Assembly (NCBI RefSeq): GCF_002775205.1
Contig: NC_036450.1
Location: 25,012,288 to 25,076,287, forward strand
Source: Xiphophorus maculatus
Lineage: Eukaryota > Chordata > Actinopteri > Cyprinodontiformes > Poeciliidae
Direction of reading: 5' to 3'
Length of the DNA: 64,000 bases
The position numbers and the translations under genes were made by a program. Positions 13,334 to 27,600 of the stretch are shown piece after piece. Position 1 is the stretch's first letter; every line of letters begins with the position of its first letter. The notes under the pieces were generated by a model. That model searched no databases and was not told the DNA's origin. It saw only the letters and a program-made list of their open reading frames with translations.

Positions 13334-15692
13334 TTTACCGCGGGTCTGTTAATGGGAGTGGATGGTAGACTAAAGAAGGCAACATTTGGAAGGCTACTGC
13401 TGAGACCGTATGTGACCTGTGGATTTGATTGATCCACCCGTCGTTCTCCATCCTCAAATTCTCAATTTGAGGAACCTAAATTTGTAACTCAGCATGTGTT
13501 GTGTTGGTTTGGTGAAAGTAAAGGCTGAACTAAAAGGCTCATACTAAACATTTTCAATACAAATACGTTCACCTTTCCACACCACAGAAAGCACCACAAG
13601 TTAAAGTTAGTAACGCATTAAGGACAACCTTATGTTTTTCATTTATGCTGCATAACTGATTGGTTTGTGAAAGTGGTTGAGCAGCTGAGGATGGTGTGGA
13701 GATCTGATGAGTGTGCATTGATAATACCAGATCTTGCAAACCAAACACTGGCTGAATTGACGTGCTCTGTCCAGGTCAGACTGATGAACTGTTTTTGTTT
13801 TGTTTTTTTTCGCCCTCTGAATGCAGGGCAAGTCAGCTTACAGTTCCCTTTCTATGTCTGTCCGTCTCACTCATTGTTATCCTGCAGCTTAAAGCAGGCT
13901 TGTGGCTGGGGAAGCCGCATTAGCAATACAAGGAGCTGTACAAGCCTTGGTGGTTATGTAAACCCTCACTCCCTCTCCCCCCATCCCCCAACACACAAAC
14001 AAGCCCTTAAGCCTCTCTAGTTTGTAGCCAGCAAATATCTTTCACCCTCTTATCGTTACATCATTACTACACTGGCCGTCTGTTTGTCTCTGAGGCACAG
14101 TGTAGCAAAATAAGCTACACTGTGGGCGTTGCATTTTATGTTATTGTATTTCATTGCAAATGATAAAATAAATGAATAATTAACTGAAAGCACTGGTATA
14201 TTTCCTATACCTGGGCCTGCCACTATGACAAATTTTGCTAGATGATAAATTGTCCCAGAAGTTATTGCAGTAAAAGATAATTATGTTGGTGTGAGACAAT
14301 TTTCAAGTAATATAATGGTAATCGCAAAATAAAGCAAGAACACGTTCTCAAAGACCAATAAACTTTAAATTCTACTGAATATTTAAGACTGGAACTAGAA
14401 GACATTTTAAATCTCCAAAATAAATAACCAAACAGAAACAACAAATAAAATGATGAAGTATCTGTAAACACAACTGTCCTTCAAAAAGGCCTGGTTGAGA
14501 CCAAATCGTCAGACTGAAGACTTTTATCATCCAGTTTTCGGTTGAAAGAGAGAAAAGAGAGAAACGATAAATCATTCAAGTGGAAATTATTGAACTTGTT
14601 TTTTTGGTTCATTGATTTATTGCTTATTGCAACAGGCCTAACTATACAATTTTGCTTTTAGACCAAAATGTGTCCCATTAATATTATTGTTTTAAAGTCC
14701 TAGAGCCAGAAGCAAAACAAAACAAAAAAAAGATGAATTGTGGTTACTTAGATTTTATTTCAAATTGTTGCTGTTCTGACGCATTGGTTCTAAAACAAGC
14801 TGGCTTCAAACTTGCAGTGAAGTAGTTTGGTATAAAAACGTCTTAGATGTTTTTAACACTAAAACATTCCAGCTCACGCAGAGACTTTAGAGATTTAAAA
14901 CTTTACTGACTTTAAAATAATGTTTTAAGTGTTTCACTTCATAAATCCTTTGGTCAGACTGTGATCACATCAAGATTTTTACTTTACAAAAAAGTCCTGT
15001 TGATTTTGAGCCTGAAAAAGATCTGGAATCCAAATGTGTCATTTGGTTTTTACTGTGACTTCTTATTTTTAGTCCTTGTGTTTCTGTACATTTTTGTTGT
15101 CATGTACCAATAAATTGGAGGCAATTTCCTTAATTTTGGAGGATCGCCGATTGGCCTTCAACGAGAAACAGATCTTATTCTCCTCAGGAAAGGTCTGAAA
15201 ACCATCCACTGCCCCTTTAGCGCTGCGGTTATGTCGCACCTCTGTGGTTATCTGTAGTCTCCGCCGTGTTGGCAACTTTGCAGCTTTGTCAATAAATTTA
15301 ACAACTTTTCAGACAAAAAAAAATTTGCATCTGCCAAAATCAGAAGATCAGTTTTTTTAAAGGTCGATGATCGGCCAGGAAACTGTAATCAATCCACTGC
15401 TGGTTTTAAATTAGCTTTCAGACTTTTCTTTTTTTCTATTGCCTTGTTACTTGTGCTTTGGTGTTCACTGTAATCATTTTTATAATTTAAATGGACTGTT
15501 TTTTGTTAGCGTCTGCCATTTATTATCAGGCAGATGAAGATTTAATTAGTGGTTTTGATTGGTTGTTTGTTTCTGTTAAACGCAGCACTACTTCCTGGTC
15601 ATTTTTGGTCATGAAGGTCAGAAACCTCTGGAGCTGCGGTCAGAGGATGAGTCGGACTGCAACGAGTGGGTGGAGTGCATCCAGCAGGCCAG
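5513..15692 (+). CDS. rasgrf2: rasgrf2 exons 1-2: N-terminal PH domain
   Basis: Exon 1 (93 codons) and exon 2 encode the first pleckstrin-homology domain, about residues 20-130. Recognisable parts are [26 protein letters not shown], then [18 protein letters not shown] and the C-terminal helix with [12 protein letters not shown]. In RasGRF proteins this domain, with the coiled coil and IQ motif, directs membrane targeting. Exon 1 ends CAGCAG|GTGCGT, so one Gln is present that mammals lack at the exon junction. The intron between them is 9.8 kb, the largest in the gene. Confidence 0.9.
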
Positions 15693-18600
15693 GTACAAAT
15701 AGACACACGGTTCAGGCACGGTTTTTTTGTTGTTGTTGTTCAGGATAGAGGAAAAAAAACATTTTTTTTGTGGTTCATTTCGGTACTGGACTTATTTCCC
15801 TCATTATTAATTTTACCGTTTTCAGAGTCTAAGATAGGGAAATTATTATAAGGTCAGTTTCATGCTAAATTTCTAATAAATGTAGATGTCTTTGTAGACT
15901 ATAGTCAAAGCAAGCAGCAACTTTAAGTTCACATTGTGGTCTTAAGAAAATAATTAGTCAACACAGAATGATTATCACAAAACGTACAGGAATATGTTCG
16001 TGGTGGGATATAGAGTCGTTCTGCTTCTAAATCAGAAAAAATGTTTTCACCCCGTAATGACTGAGCTCAGGACTTCTCAGAAAAATGGCCGCTGTGCCGC
16101 TGTAAACCGTGTCACCGTCTGAATCTGAACTGTGTGTGTTGTGAGATTAATGACTGAGCGCTCACACAGAACATCAAATACCACAAGATCATGACCAGCA
16201 TTTAAGGAGATTTAAACCGGCGGCACAGTTGATCTGTCGTGCACAGTTGCACAGAAGAGACGGGGCTTTTCTAGACTGAGCAGATCTTTTTAATGCAGAG
16301 TGATCAGCGGTCAGTTTTGCCTTACAACGCGGTATTTTCTGACCCTGATCCGGGGGGAAAACTGTCCACCGTTGCCTCGCTTCAGCAATCCCTCACAGCT
16401 GTTAGTTTTGACCCAAAAAAAAAAAAAGAAGCAGCGCAGCATCGACGTCAGCACTACACATGAAATCTGTCAGGAGACTCCGAGTACCTTTCTTTTTAAA
16501 ATAATAACAGAGGACCCATCCTATTGTTTGCTGAGGAAAAGCAGCAGGTTTTAATAATACATTTTATAACTACTGAGACTTCCTCTATCGAATGATTTCT
16601 GATTCTTATTTACTCTTGGAAATCCTGTTGCCGACTGGCCACTAAATCATACATCATTAATCCATAACTTTCTTAAAGCTACTGAATGCAACTTTTACAA
16701 AAAATATGTTCTTTACATATGTTTTTAAAACTGTCACCATGTTGTGACAATACAATAGGAGACAGATAATCTGTGAAAATATCGAGCTCCCCCACCTCCT
16801 GCCAGAGCTATTATTGCCGTCTGACAAAATGCAGCACTCCCGGTCAAGAACAACCAATCAGAGCCAGGAGGAGGGTCTTAGCGCTGTCAGTCAGGCTCGT
16901 GTGCAGCTCCTAAAACCACTAGTGGTGGAGAAATAACTTAATGTTCCACGAAAACTGTTTATCCACTGTCAGCAGTCGCCACGGCGTGATGGCAAGGAGA
17001 TGATTAAACATTTCATCAGATCTCAAAGATGAATTATCAAACAAATGATCAAAAGTGGAAACGTGCAGTAAGATGATCAGCAACTAGAATAAATTTTGCT
17101 TGCTTTAATGTCCTCAATAATGTTTCCACTGATTATTGAAAAAGAGTAAGAATAGTTTAAAAAAAACTAACTAATAAAACTTCACTCAGAACAATTGATA
17201 CTCGCTTCACTTTTTTTTGTTATCTTTTGGAAAATATCTGCTTTATTTCCTATCAGAAAACTAGCTTCTGGGGTGAAAAAAATACTTTTATATCTAAATC
17301 TGCCAGTATAATTTTGGCCTTACCTGCAAATACAACCACAAGCAGTCAGAACGAAGTGAAATGGCTTTGATATTGAGCTGTTTTGCAGAGAAAAATAGGC
17401 AACAATTTCAGCTCAGGTGTGCAAAGCTGGAAGAGACATGCACTAAACTGGAGCAAAAAATAAAAGGTCAGGCTTTTCAGATTATGATTTTAACAAATCT
17501 GCTGAGAAATAGATGAGCAGACTAGTAAACTTGTCAAGCATCTTTTCCTCATCAGTTAAAGTCGCCAACTACTGAGCGTTCAGTTTAAAGATTCTCGTTA
17601 AATCAAACTCGTCTTTGCTTCCCTTTTCTTTGTGCTGGTGAAACACACTGGACACAGCTACCACATCCAAGCGAGCGAGCGTGTCTGGGTGCTCAGTGCT
17701 CGCAGCGGTTCACATTTAGGTCACACTAGCGCTGTTTTACCTCGTTGGTTACATCACACACTCGACCTCTATTTCCTCTCAGCGCTCTCCTTCCTGCAGA
17801 TGCCTCTCTTATTTTTTTAACGACGGCAGCGAACACCTCAAACATCTCCCCGCCCCCCGTTTACCTGTTATCGCACCCATGTTTGTTCACAAGCACATAT
17901 CCGAACCCCTACCCTTTCCACGTTCTGCCTTCCAGCTACTCTGACATTATGATCGAGCGCGAGATCCTGATGCAGAAGTACATCCACCTGGTCCAGATCC
18001 TGGAGACGGAGAAGATTGCAGCCAATCAGCTGCGCACTCAGCTGGAGGACCAGGACACGGAGATCGAGCGGCTCAAAGCCGAGGTACGCATGAGCGCCTC
18101 CACATCTGCGTGCGCATGCATACTTAAATGAACACTGGGACCCAACCCTCAGATGGAGCACATTTAGATCAACGCGTGCAAACGCCCCCAGGCATGATGA
18201 AGAAGACACTTCTGTTGAATTAAAGCACAGCAGGGCTCCAAGGATTCCAGAGCTCATTACTTACCTATCTAGATGCTTATTTTTGTCCAAAGTTTTATGA
18301 ATATTTGATGCTTTGCACCAGCGCGCTCACATAGATGCTGTTGTCGTGGTAGATTGTGGTGTTGAACAAAGCCAAGGAGAGGATGCTGCCGTTTCAGGGC
18401 AACCAAGAAGAGGAGGACCCAGACATCAAAAAGATTAAAAAGGTAAAAGCATCGTCAAAGCGGCGACAATGGACGGAGAGCATGGGAGCCCATGACGGGG
18501 TTGTTGTGTGACCACTGCAGGTGCAAAGTTTCATGCGTGGCTGGTTGTGCCGGAGGAAGTGGAAGATCATCGTCCAGGACTACATCTGCTCGCCTCACGC

Positions 18601-21600
18601 AGAGAGCATGAGGAAGAGGAACCAGATCGTGTTCAACATGGTGGAAGCAGAGACGGAGTACGTTCACCAGCTCTCCATTCTGGTCAACTGCTTCCTCAGG
18701 CCGCTGCGCATGGCCGCCAGCTCCAAGAAGCCTCCCATAAACCACGACGACGTCAGCAGCATCTTCCTCAACAGGTAATAAATCCTCCTCTTGCTCTGTG
18801 TGAGAGGGAAATGTACACAAAACATTTAAGCTCACAATGCTAGGTGTTCAAACAGACCATCATACAAGCTTACAAAAGTATTCTCCCCCAACTGAACTTT
18901 TCCATGTTTTGTCCCATTGCAACTACAACCAACTTATTGGGATTTTATGTGATACATTAACACAAAATAGTGTAAAAATGTAAAGAAAAGGAAGGCATTC
19001 TCTCTCTTTTTTTTCCAAATACAAATTTTACAAGTTACTGTGATACCTATAAATAAAATCCAAAGCAGCAGGTATCCTTAAAATATCCTTATGCAGTATC
19101 CTTAATGGGACAGTCTTAAGTAAAGTAGAATTTTTTTAACCTTTACGTCATGTTATAATGTCATTCCATCACCAAAAACATTCCTGCAGTGTTGCTTTGA
19201 TTCTTTCATGGTTGCTTGATAAAATCTTTAATGTCCCATGGTAACCATTCAGCTGCAAAAGTGCCTGATGGGATCAAGTTCCGCCTTCGACGACACCCCT
19301 TTCTCCCATCCCCCATTCAGCTCCTTCAGACTAGCCAGCAGTAATTAGCAAACACCTGGTGGAACTGCACATCTGCTGAGCTCATTATTGGAGTTACTTC
19401 TCAGAGCAACGCTGGTAAAATCGTTGTTAAAAGGTTAATAGAGGAGCCACGTTGTGATGACTTCCTGAAGGTGGAGCTTCAGAAAAAGCAGGAGTTTTTA
19501 AAGAGACAGAGGCCCAATTTCAAGGCAATAAACTACAGCGTCAAATTTCTTCTAAGTCATATTTTATATATTCATCTTTATAACAACTTGAGGTAAGATA
19601 GTTACTTGATTGTGCTATAAAATGATTCTGAGAGGCTGGAAAACACATAATACAGTTTGATGATATTCTGACCCGTCTATTCAGTGATGTTATACGGTGA
19701 CCTAAGCTCCATGTGGTCATGTGATTAAACAGAAACCTACACTGACTGGCCACTATAATAGGTACACATGTTCAATGATTGTTAACATAAATATCGGTCA
19801 GGCAGTTATATTTTGGAAACTCAGTGCATTTAGGCCTCTAGGAGAGATGAAGTCAACTTGCTAATCTTTTAACAGTTTTAAGCCTGAGACGAAAGACAAG
19901 AAGACATTTGATGCAAAGTAATATTTAACAATTACATACTGATAACTGATAAAATAATTAGTCAAATTAATCCCACTTTGGATTTTGTCTCATCAAAAAT
20001 TTCCAATAGGTTTCACATCTGATGGATGTTCTTCAAACTGAGTATCCATCCTGAACTCTCCCACTGTGGGACAATAAAGTCTATTTCTTCTTCTACTGAA
20101 CACACATGCTAACATATCTGTTAGCATGTTGCCAACAGTAAGCTGTGAGTTCACGTTTTCTTTCAGTTGAATCTGATCAGATGGTGTTTCACTGTTGAGC
20201 CGGTGTGTCAGTAACAGACACTGAAGTGGGAGGAAATGTTTCCGCCTCTTCTTTTCTTGTTCTAATTCCCAGTGAATTTTCCCACAGATCATTTCTGACT
20301 CTCGGTTTGAGAGCTTTGATTGTTGCTGTTTCATCCCACAGAGGTGATCAGATGATTCATAGCTGCTCCAAAGTACCTGATACTTTTGAAGACGTCTGTG
20401 CTTTGACATGCCAGTTTTAGTTTCGGCAAAATGAGGTGCCAAATTCTGTTACTCTGTTATAGAAACCTGGACAAACAGCCTCCTGATAATGAAGATCCCA
20501 TTTTTCAGTTTCTGTTACCGTTTATGAGTGGACTGGACCAAAAGTGAGCTGATTGTAGTCTATATCTGATTTCTCTGTGCATTTCTAGACTCCTTTGTTT
20601 ACTCTTCCAGACAGCTAATTATTCAATTAAATGTTATAAATCAATGTAAAGGCATAAATACCATTTCTCTCCCCTTTTTATTTGGTTTGTAAAAAATGAA
20701 ATATGTAAATAGTCATGCTTGTGGATTATAAGAATATTTATGCATGTTAAAACATGGATTGTCTTTTGCATGGCTGAACCAATTAACCGGATTAATAATT
20801 AGTTTAATTACTGATTAATTCTTAACTGGAGTATTTAGACTTTTAAAAAGTCAATTTACTGAAAGAACAACACAGTCAGAGCTGTAATTAAGACAAAACT
20901 GACCAAAAATATATTCATTTAGCATTAAAGATCAAATAAATCTTATAAGTCTGTAACGTTCTCCCCATAGCTCGTGTCAGAGTTTTACCTTCACCAGGTA
21001 CAAATTTAGAATAAAGAAAAAAAATCTATTAAGCATCTTTAGGTACGCCATTATTAATCAGTTAATCAAACTAAAGTCAACAGATCAGTCCTACACTGTA
21101 GTGATGTTAAGTCCACCAGAAAGGCCTGAACCTTTCACACAATGTACTTATTATCTGCAGATGCATCCTTTGCTACAAGTGATCAAGCTTACATAGAATG
21201 TTACTGAAATTTAAGCAATAAAGTGTCTGGTTTTCTATTTAAAAAACAGAATTGAATTTTTTGTTTATCGGCATGTTTTATGTATTCCTAATCTTGTATA
21301 AAATAAGTTTAAGTGGCCGAGCAACAAATCTGCAGAATGCGCCAATTCTTTTACCTGTCTGATCAAATAATCGTTAGAATAATCGACATCGCTAAAATAA
21401 TTGTTATCTGCAGCCCTGGTCTTCTGTAGAGTGCGCGTCTTAAAATGCGTCACAGCTCACAGTGTCAGTATTTTGTTTCGTCTCCTGAATGAAGCATCCT
21501 CAGATTGGTTCTCTGTGTGCAGTGAGACCATCATGTTTCTGCACGAGATCTTCCACCAGGGCCTGAAGGCTCGCATCGCCAACTGGCCAACGTTGGTTCT

Positions 21601-24600
21601 GGGTGGGTACCGATTCATTCAGTGGTCACATTTAAACCTCTATACCTGTACCAACTGTACCAACTCTCAGATCACAGCTCCTAACATGAAAAACATCAAC
21701 AAAAATGTAATCTACATCTGTATAAATAATGCATCATCATGCTTCTGTATGATGATGCAGTTTATGAGTGGATTTTGTGTTTGATGAAAGTTATTGTCTT
21801 TACAGTGCAGTTTCACCTTTCAGTCGCTAAGCAGATAAGAATTCATTCCAGGAAAGTAATTTCCAAACAAATAATTGAATTTCAAACGAGTTATTTACAG
21901 TTACATACATTCAAAACAGGCCTAAAAAACTCAATATTCTAAATATTTCTTACAAATTTCTCTTGATTAACAAGTCTTTTTCTAATCTTTTAATGTTTAA
22001 ATCTATATTTTAGGATTTTTGCTGCTGTTCTATGTTAATTGTTTTATTGATTGTAGCACTTTAAAATTTCTCTAAATGTAAATATGTGATAAATAAAATT
22101 TATTATTATTATTATTATTACGTGGAGTCACTGTAGCATAACCACATCAAAAACATCCATTTATTACCTGTAAGTGTCTGAACTAGAAGCTGTTGTTTCA
22201 GTCTGTCTCTTTGGATACGTTAATGTGAGTCGATGTGCGTTTTCCTCCCAGCTGACCTGTTCGACATCCTGCTGCCCATGCTCAACATTTACCAGGAGTT
22301 CGTGCGGAACCACCAGTACAGCCTGCAGGTGCTGGCCAACTGCAAGCAGAACCGAGACTTTGACAAGCTGCTCAAACAGTACGAATCCAACGCTGGCTGT
22401 GAGGGCCGCATGCTGGAAACCTTCCTCACGTACCCCATGTTCCAGGTGCCAAACACTTTATGTACTAATTATGCTATAAATTGCTTTGTTTTCAAGGTCC
22501 AGGTTTAGTTCCAGTTGCCATATGGAAACTGCGACCACGATGTACCGTTTCATCAGCTTCAAATGTAGATTGTAATGAAGGTGAATGGGAAATCAGAAGG
22601 CTTTTATTTTGAGTACGTTTGAAAAACTTCAATTGATTCAAACGATGCGTCAGCTTTTGGCTTCAGACTGTGCAAACTAACGCAGCTGGGCTGCTGCAGC
22701 CATTTATCTAGAAGTCTGAATATCTAGACGTCTACATATTCTATGACTGAAAAAAATCATTACATGTTATTTAGATTTGTGTTTCAAAACACTTGGAGCG
22801 TGTAGAACTTTACAGCCCAATAAATCATTTATAGACAGATGAGCTCTTGGTAGAATGTGTTGATAAAATTAAAGTAATTGTGTCACAAATTACAAAAGAA
22901 TTTGCTCTTAACATATTTAAAAATGTCCTTTCAAGACAATTGGTGATTTTAAACTGATAAAATTTCAGATTGTTAAATATTAAAACCTTAAGAAACTCAG
23001 GTTTAAAGTCTCAGTTTTCACCACACATTCTAATCACGCGTTTATGTCTTAGTATTCAATATGTCAATATCTTATTTATGACACATATTTTTTGAAATGC
23101 TAGATTCCTCGATACATCATCACCCTCCATGAGCTGCTGGCGCACACGCCCCATGAGCATGTGGAGCGCAAGAGCCTGGAGTTCGCCAAGTCCAAACTGG
23201 AGGAGTTGTCAAAGTAAGAATGAGACTGTGAAGAAAAACAATAATGAAAATGACGAGTCAGTGACACTAAATATCATTTTTCTGTATGTACATACTAAAT
23301 GCACAAGAACAGATTCATTTAGTTGCATGTTGGTTCTTAGTGAGAAACTCAAAGAATGCACTGCAGTGAAAGCTGCACAAATATTTAATCGTCATATTTT
23401 CGTATTTATTGATGCTGTAATAAACTGCAGAGAAAATATAAAAAGTTATTTTTAGACGTTTTTTAAACATCATTAATAGGAATTTACACCGTTATGAGGA
23501 ATTACATGTTTTTTTTTAGAAATACAATAAATCTATGTCTCTTATAGATGCAGGTTTTTTTCTATATTTTTTCACTCATTCTTATGGAATAATTACATTG
23601 AATTTTCACAAAAGAATGATACTTAAGCTATGAGTACCTTTGTACAAATGATAAGTTTTTTTTTCTTCAGAAGGTCCTGTAACGTTTGTGGCTCCCAATA
23701 AATTTCATTCCGCTGAACTGAGGGTAAAACCGTCCGTTTGGGTCGTACAGGTCCCAGACCTCTGAACTAGCCCGGTACACAGCGACACACACACACACAC
23801 ACACACACTGACCTCTGCTCCTTGTGTTTTCAGAATGATGCACGACGAGGTGAGCGACACGGAGAACATCAGGAAAAATCTGGCCATTGAAAGGATGATC
23901 GATAAAGGCTGCGACATTTTGTTAGACACGAGCCAGACCTTCGTCAGACAAGGCAGCCTTCCTGCTTTCTCGGCTTTCTTTCAGCCATCCCACCTTCCTG
24001 CACTCTTTCACGACTTCTCTCCTCCATGATCAGGTTCTCTCATCCAGCTGCCATCCAGCAGCGAACGGGGCATGCTCAGTAAGGTGCGTCTGGGTTCGCT
24101 CTCACTGAGGAAGGAAGGAGAGAGGCAGTGCTTCCTGTTCACCAAGCACTTCCTCATCTGTACACGGACCTCCGGAGGGAAGCTGCACCTGCTGAAGGTA
24201 AAACGTCTCACTATCTACAATCTGAGTGTGTTCAAGTACAGCAGTTTCTACACAGACTCTAGAGTTACAAGTTTTGCAAAAATGGCAGGCCTGTGAAGAC
24301 AAACACTGCGTTGCCATTAACCATAAAATTGAAATTATGAAAATAAATCTGTTTAATGGAAACATGGCATTTCGAAAAAAGAAAAAAAATCATTGTTTCG
24401 AATAAAAATGATGAGATTGCTTTTCGGCCGTGTCGAAGTAGATGTGTGTTGCAGAACTGCAATGGAAACACTTTTTTCACATCACACCAGTCACATGATC
24501 AGCAACTGGATGTTCCTACTGGCAGAAACAAAATGGATTGTTTCAGTTTTTTGTTTCCAGACGTTGTTCAGAGCTCTCACAGCGTCAGTTGTGTGTCATT

Positions 24601-27600
24601 CCAACGTGTTTGAATCCATAACGCTTCTGTAAAATCACAGATTACAATTTCTCCAAAACGCCGCATAAGTAGCCGCTCCCGAGTAGGCGGAGCTTGTCGC
24701 TCAAACTCCTGATAAGATACTGACGTCGCCTCTGATTGGCTTATAGATGATGAACAGTAGCGTCATGGCTGAATTGTGAATATATCTAATGTAACTGTTT
24801 ACTGCTGCCATGACTTTAATGACTTGAATGGAAACAATTGCAAAAATTGTGTTTTTTTGACATTAGCGGAATATAGACAAAAATCTGTGTAACGGAAATG
24901 GGACAAATCCTGCTCTGCGTTTTACAAATCTGAAAATTAAGACATTAAATCTGCTAATCTGAAATTGTCTTAATACAGTTTTGGTCAGTTTAAATCTGTT
25001 CAGGATCAGTGATGGCAGGATAGTTAGATTACTGATTATTTGATTAGGAAAATAACTAAGTTACATTAAAAGTAACCTTTTTAGTTACTTTAAGCAGCTG
25101 CTAACAAACAACGCTCTGCCACCTGTGAAAATTACAATGATCTTTGCCAATGCTTAATTGCAAGTTATTTTATAATGATAACATCAACAATGTGTCTCCA
25201 TTTATATGGTTGAACTGAAGGGGAGTTTAATGGTTACAACAGGAAATAAAGGAAAGGAAATAAAATTAAATTAAATTACCAAAAAAAAGTAACGCACAGT
25301 GATTTCGATAAGTAACTGCAGTCTGACTACTGGATTTGAAATAGCAACGCGTTAGATTACTCGTTACTGAAAAAAGGGGTCCGACATTACTTAGTAACGC
25401 GTTACTGACATCACAGTTCAGGATATATCCCTGTACACTAGGGGATAAGTCATATAAATAATATATTTGTATTTGACCTTGAAGGTACAACTATATCTAC
25501 AAAATTCCCTCATAATTATGACAGAAAATATTTCTTCTGGCATAATAAGACTAAAAATAAAGTATTTCCGCTGAGTTTAGATTTGTGTCTAATATCTTTC
25601 ACTGGTAAGGCTTTAATTTGTTATTTTTCTTCCTAACAGCAGGGAGGAACGCTGTCTCTGATTGAGTGCACTCTGATTGAGGAACTAGATGCCAGTGATG
25701 AAGATTGTGAGTATCCTGTTGCAATCTTTACTAATTATTAAAATTCATTCGAAGGTAATTCTCAAGTTCAGTGGTTGCCTAACCACTGAATGTCAGATTT
25801 CTACAAAGACACTTTTGCATAATTCAACAGTGAAAAAAGTTTGGTGGAAGAAGCATGTAAGAAACACCAGCTAGAAAAAACGACAAATATCAATGAGAAA
25901 GTTCATAGGTACGATAGAAAATATGTTTTTTTACAGTTTAGATTAAATGCAACAAAGCCATTTAGGCAGCTTACAGGTCAATACAAGGTCAATTTCAGGT
26001 CAGCTGAGCAGAATGAAAGTGTTTTGGTTTCCTGTTGCGTTTTCAGACAACGCTGCAGGTCAAGGCTTCAGTCACCTGGAGTTTAAAATTGTGGTGGAGC
26101 CCCCCGATGGTCAGAGCTTCTCCGTTGTTCTCCTAGCTCCTTCCCGCCAGGAGAAGGCTGCCTGGACCAGCGACATCAGCCAGGTACAGACCGACTCAGA
26201 GGAACTCAAAGCTGCTATGGCAGGCATTAGCTGCTCTTCTAAAAGAAGCTTTTATCCTTGTTTTTTTCTGCGTGTGTGTTTTCTTTCCACTTCAGTGCAT
26301 CGATAACATCCGCTGTAACGGCCTGATGACCAGCGTGTTTGAGGAGAACTCTAAAGTGTCTGTGCCCCACATGATCAAGTGAGGAAATTATCTCATTCTA
26401 ACTGTGCTTAAAGTCTTACATTTGCAGATTTACAGAACTCACAGCAACACATCATGGTGGATTCATTAAGTCAATGAGAAGAACATTTTAAACAATAAAG
26501 TTTTGTTATGTTTTAGTTGCATAACTGTGGGAAAGTTGGATGATTTTCCGTCTTACAATGGACAGATAATGCCTTGGAAAAGTATTCATATCAGTAGGGC
26601 TGGGCGATACAGTATAAACTTAAAGTTTTATCGTGATATTTTGTGGTACTGTTGTGAAAACACTAAAAGTGACTATAAGAATTATTTCTGACTGTGTGTC
26701 ACAGCAATTATAGCCCCACAAACACAAATCCTGCTCTAGAAAAACATTCCCACTTTTTCTTTAGGACACCAGTCACATATAAAATGTGATTTGTTTCACT
26801 ACTGCACAGAGTAACTGCATTTAATCATATTTTCAAGTTTATTGATATTTATTGATATTCTTGTTGAACAAATATTGAAGAAAACTAACAATACGGACAG
26901 TTTTTTTTAACATTATGAATTGGAATTTGTCAATGAAAAATCAAAATTCATATCATAATAAGAGTCATGATAAAAATGTATCATGATAAACGACTTGATA
27001 AATGACCACTTTTATATATCCCTTCAACTTTTTCACATTTTGTCATTTTGGTTTATTAGGATTTTATTTGATAGACCAAAATAAAGTGCTGAATATTCAT
27101 GAAGTTAAAGTAAATAATATATGGCTCTCATAGGTTTTAACGAGTTTCTCTCTTTAAGACAAATTTAGGATTTCTGAGCTGCTTATTCTAAATCAGTGCC
27201 TGATAATAAAACAGACGAATCGTCCAAACTGGACAGTAAGAAATAATCTGTCCTAACTTTGTCCTCTATAAAAGACACAAGGATTTAGGTCAAATTTTGT
27301 TGTTTTTCCTCCAAGGTCCGACGCCAGACTGCATAAAGACGACGTCGACATTTGCTTCAGCAAGACGCTCAACTCCTGCAAGGTCCCTCAGATCAGATAC
27401 GCCAGCGTGGAGCGGCTGCTGGAGCGCCTCACCGACCTGCGCTTCCTCTCCATCGACTTCCTCAACACCTTCCTCCACACGTACCGGATCTTCACCACGG
27501 CCGCCGTGGTCATCGACAAACTGGCCGACATCTACAAGAAACCCTTCACCTCCATTCCTGTGAGGTATACAAGACTTAAAAACACAGACGATGCTCCTCC

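Larger units (their letters stand above)
5792..15585 (+). other. rasgrf2: rasgrf2 intron 1 (9.8 kb), repeat-filled
   Basis: No exon was found inside. It holds a (TG)n-G run near 6550-6583, a nested pair of Tc1-like elements (7158-7781), a MITE-like copy at about 9010-9290, an L2-like LINE fragment (10,150-11,010, minus), a possible LINE tail near 11,750-11,830, a (TA)n tract at about 13,297-13,329 and a repeat at 14,230-14,640. Other open frames, such as 12,324-12,629, show no domain or splice support. Confidence 0.6.
18775..21522 (+). other. rasgrf2: rasgrf2 intron 5 (2.7 kb), repeat-rich
   Basis: Contains a fish repeat with CAAAAGTATTCTCCCCCAAC then TTGGGATTTTATGTGAT (18,875-19,010), repeat family A copy 2 (19,110-19,670), and a hAT-like stretch ending near 21,418. 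No exon was found. Confidence 0.5.
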
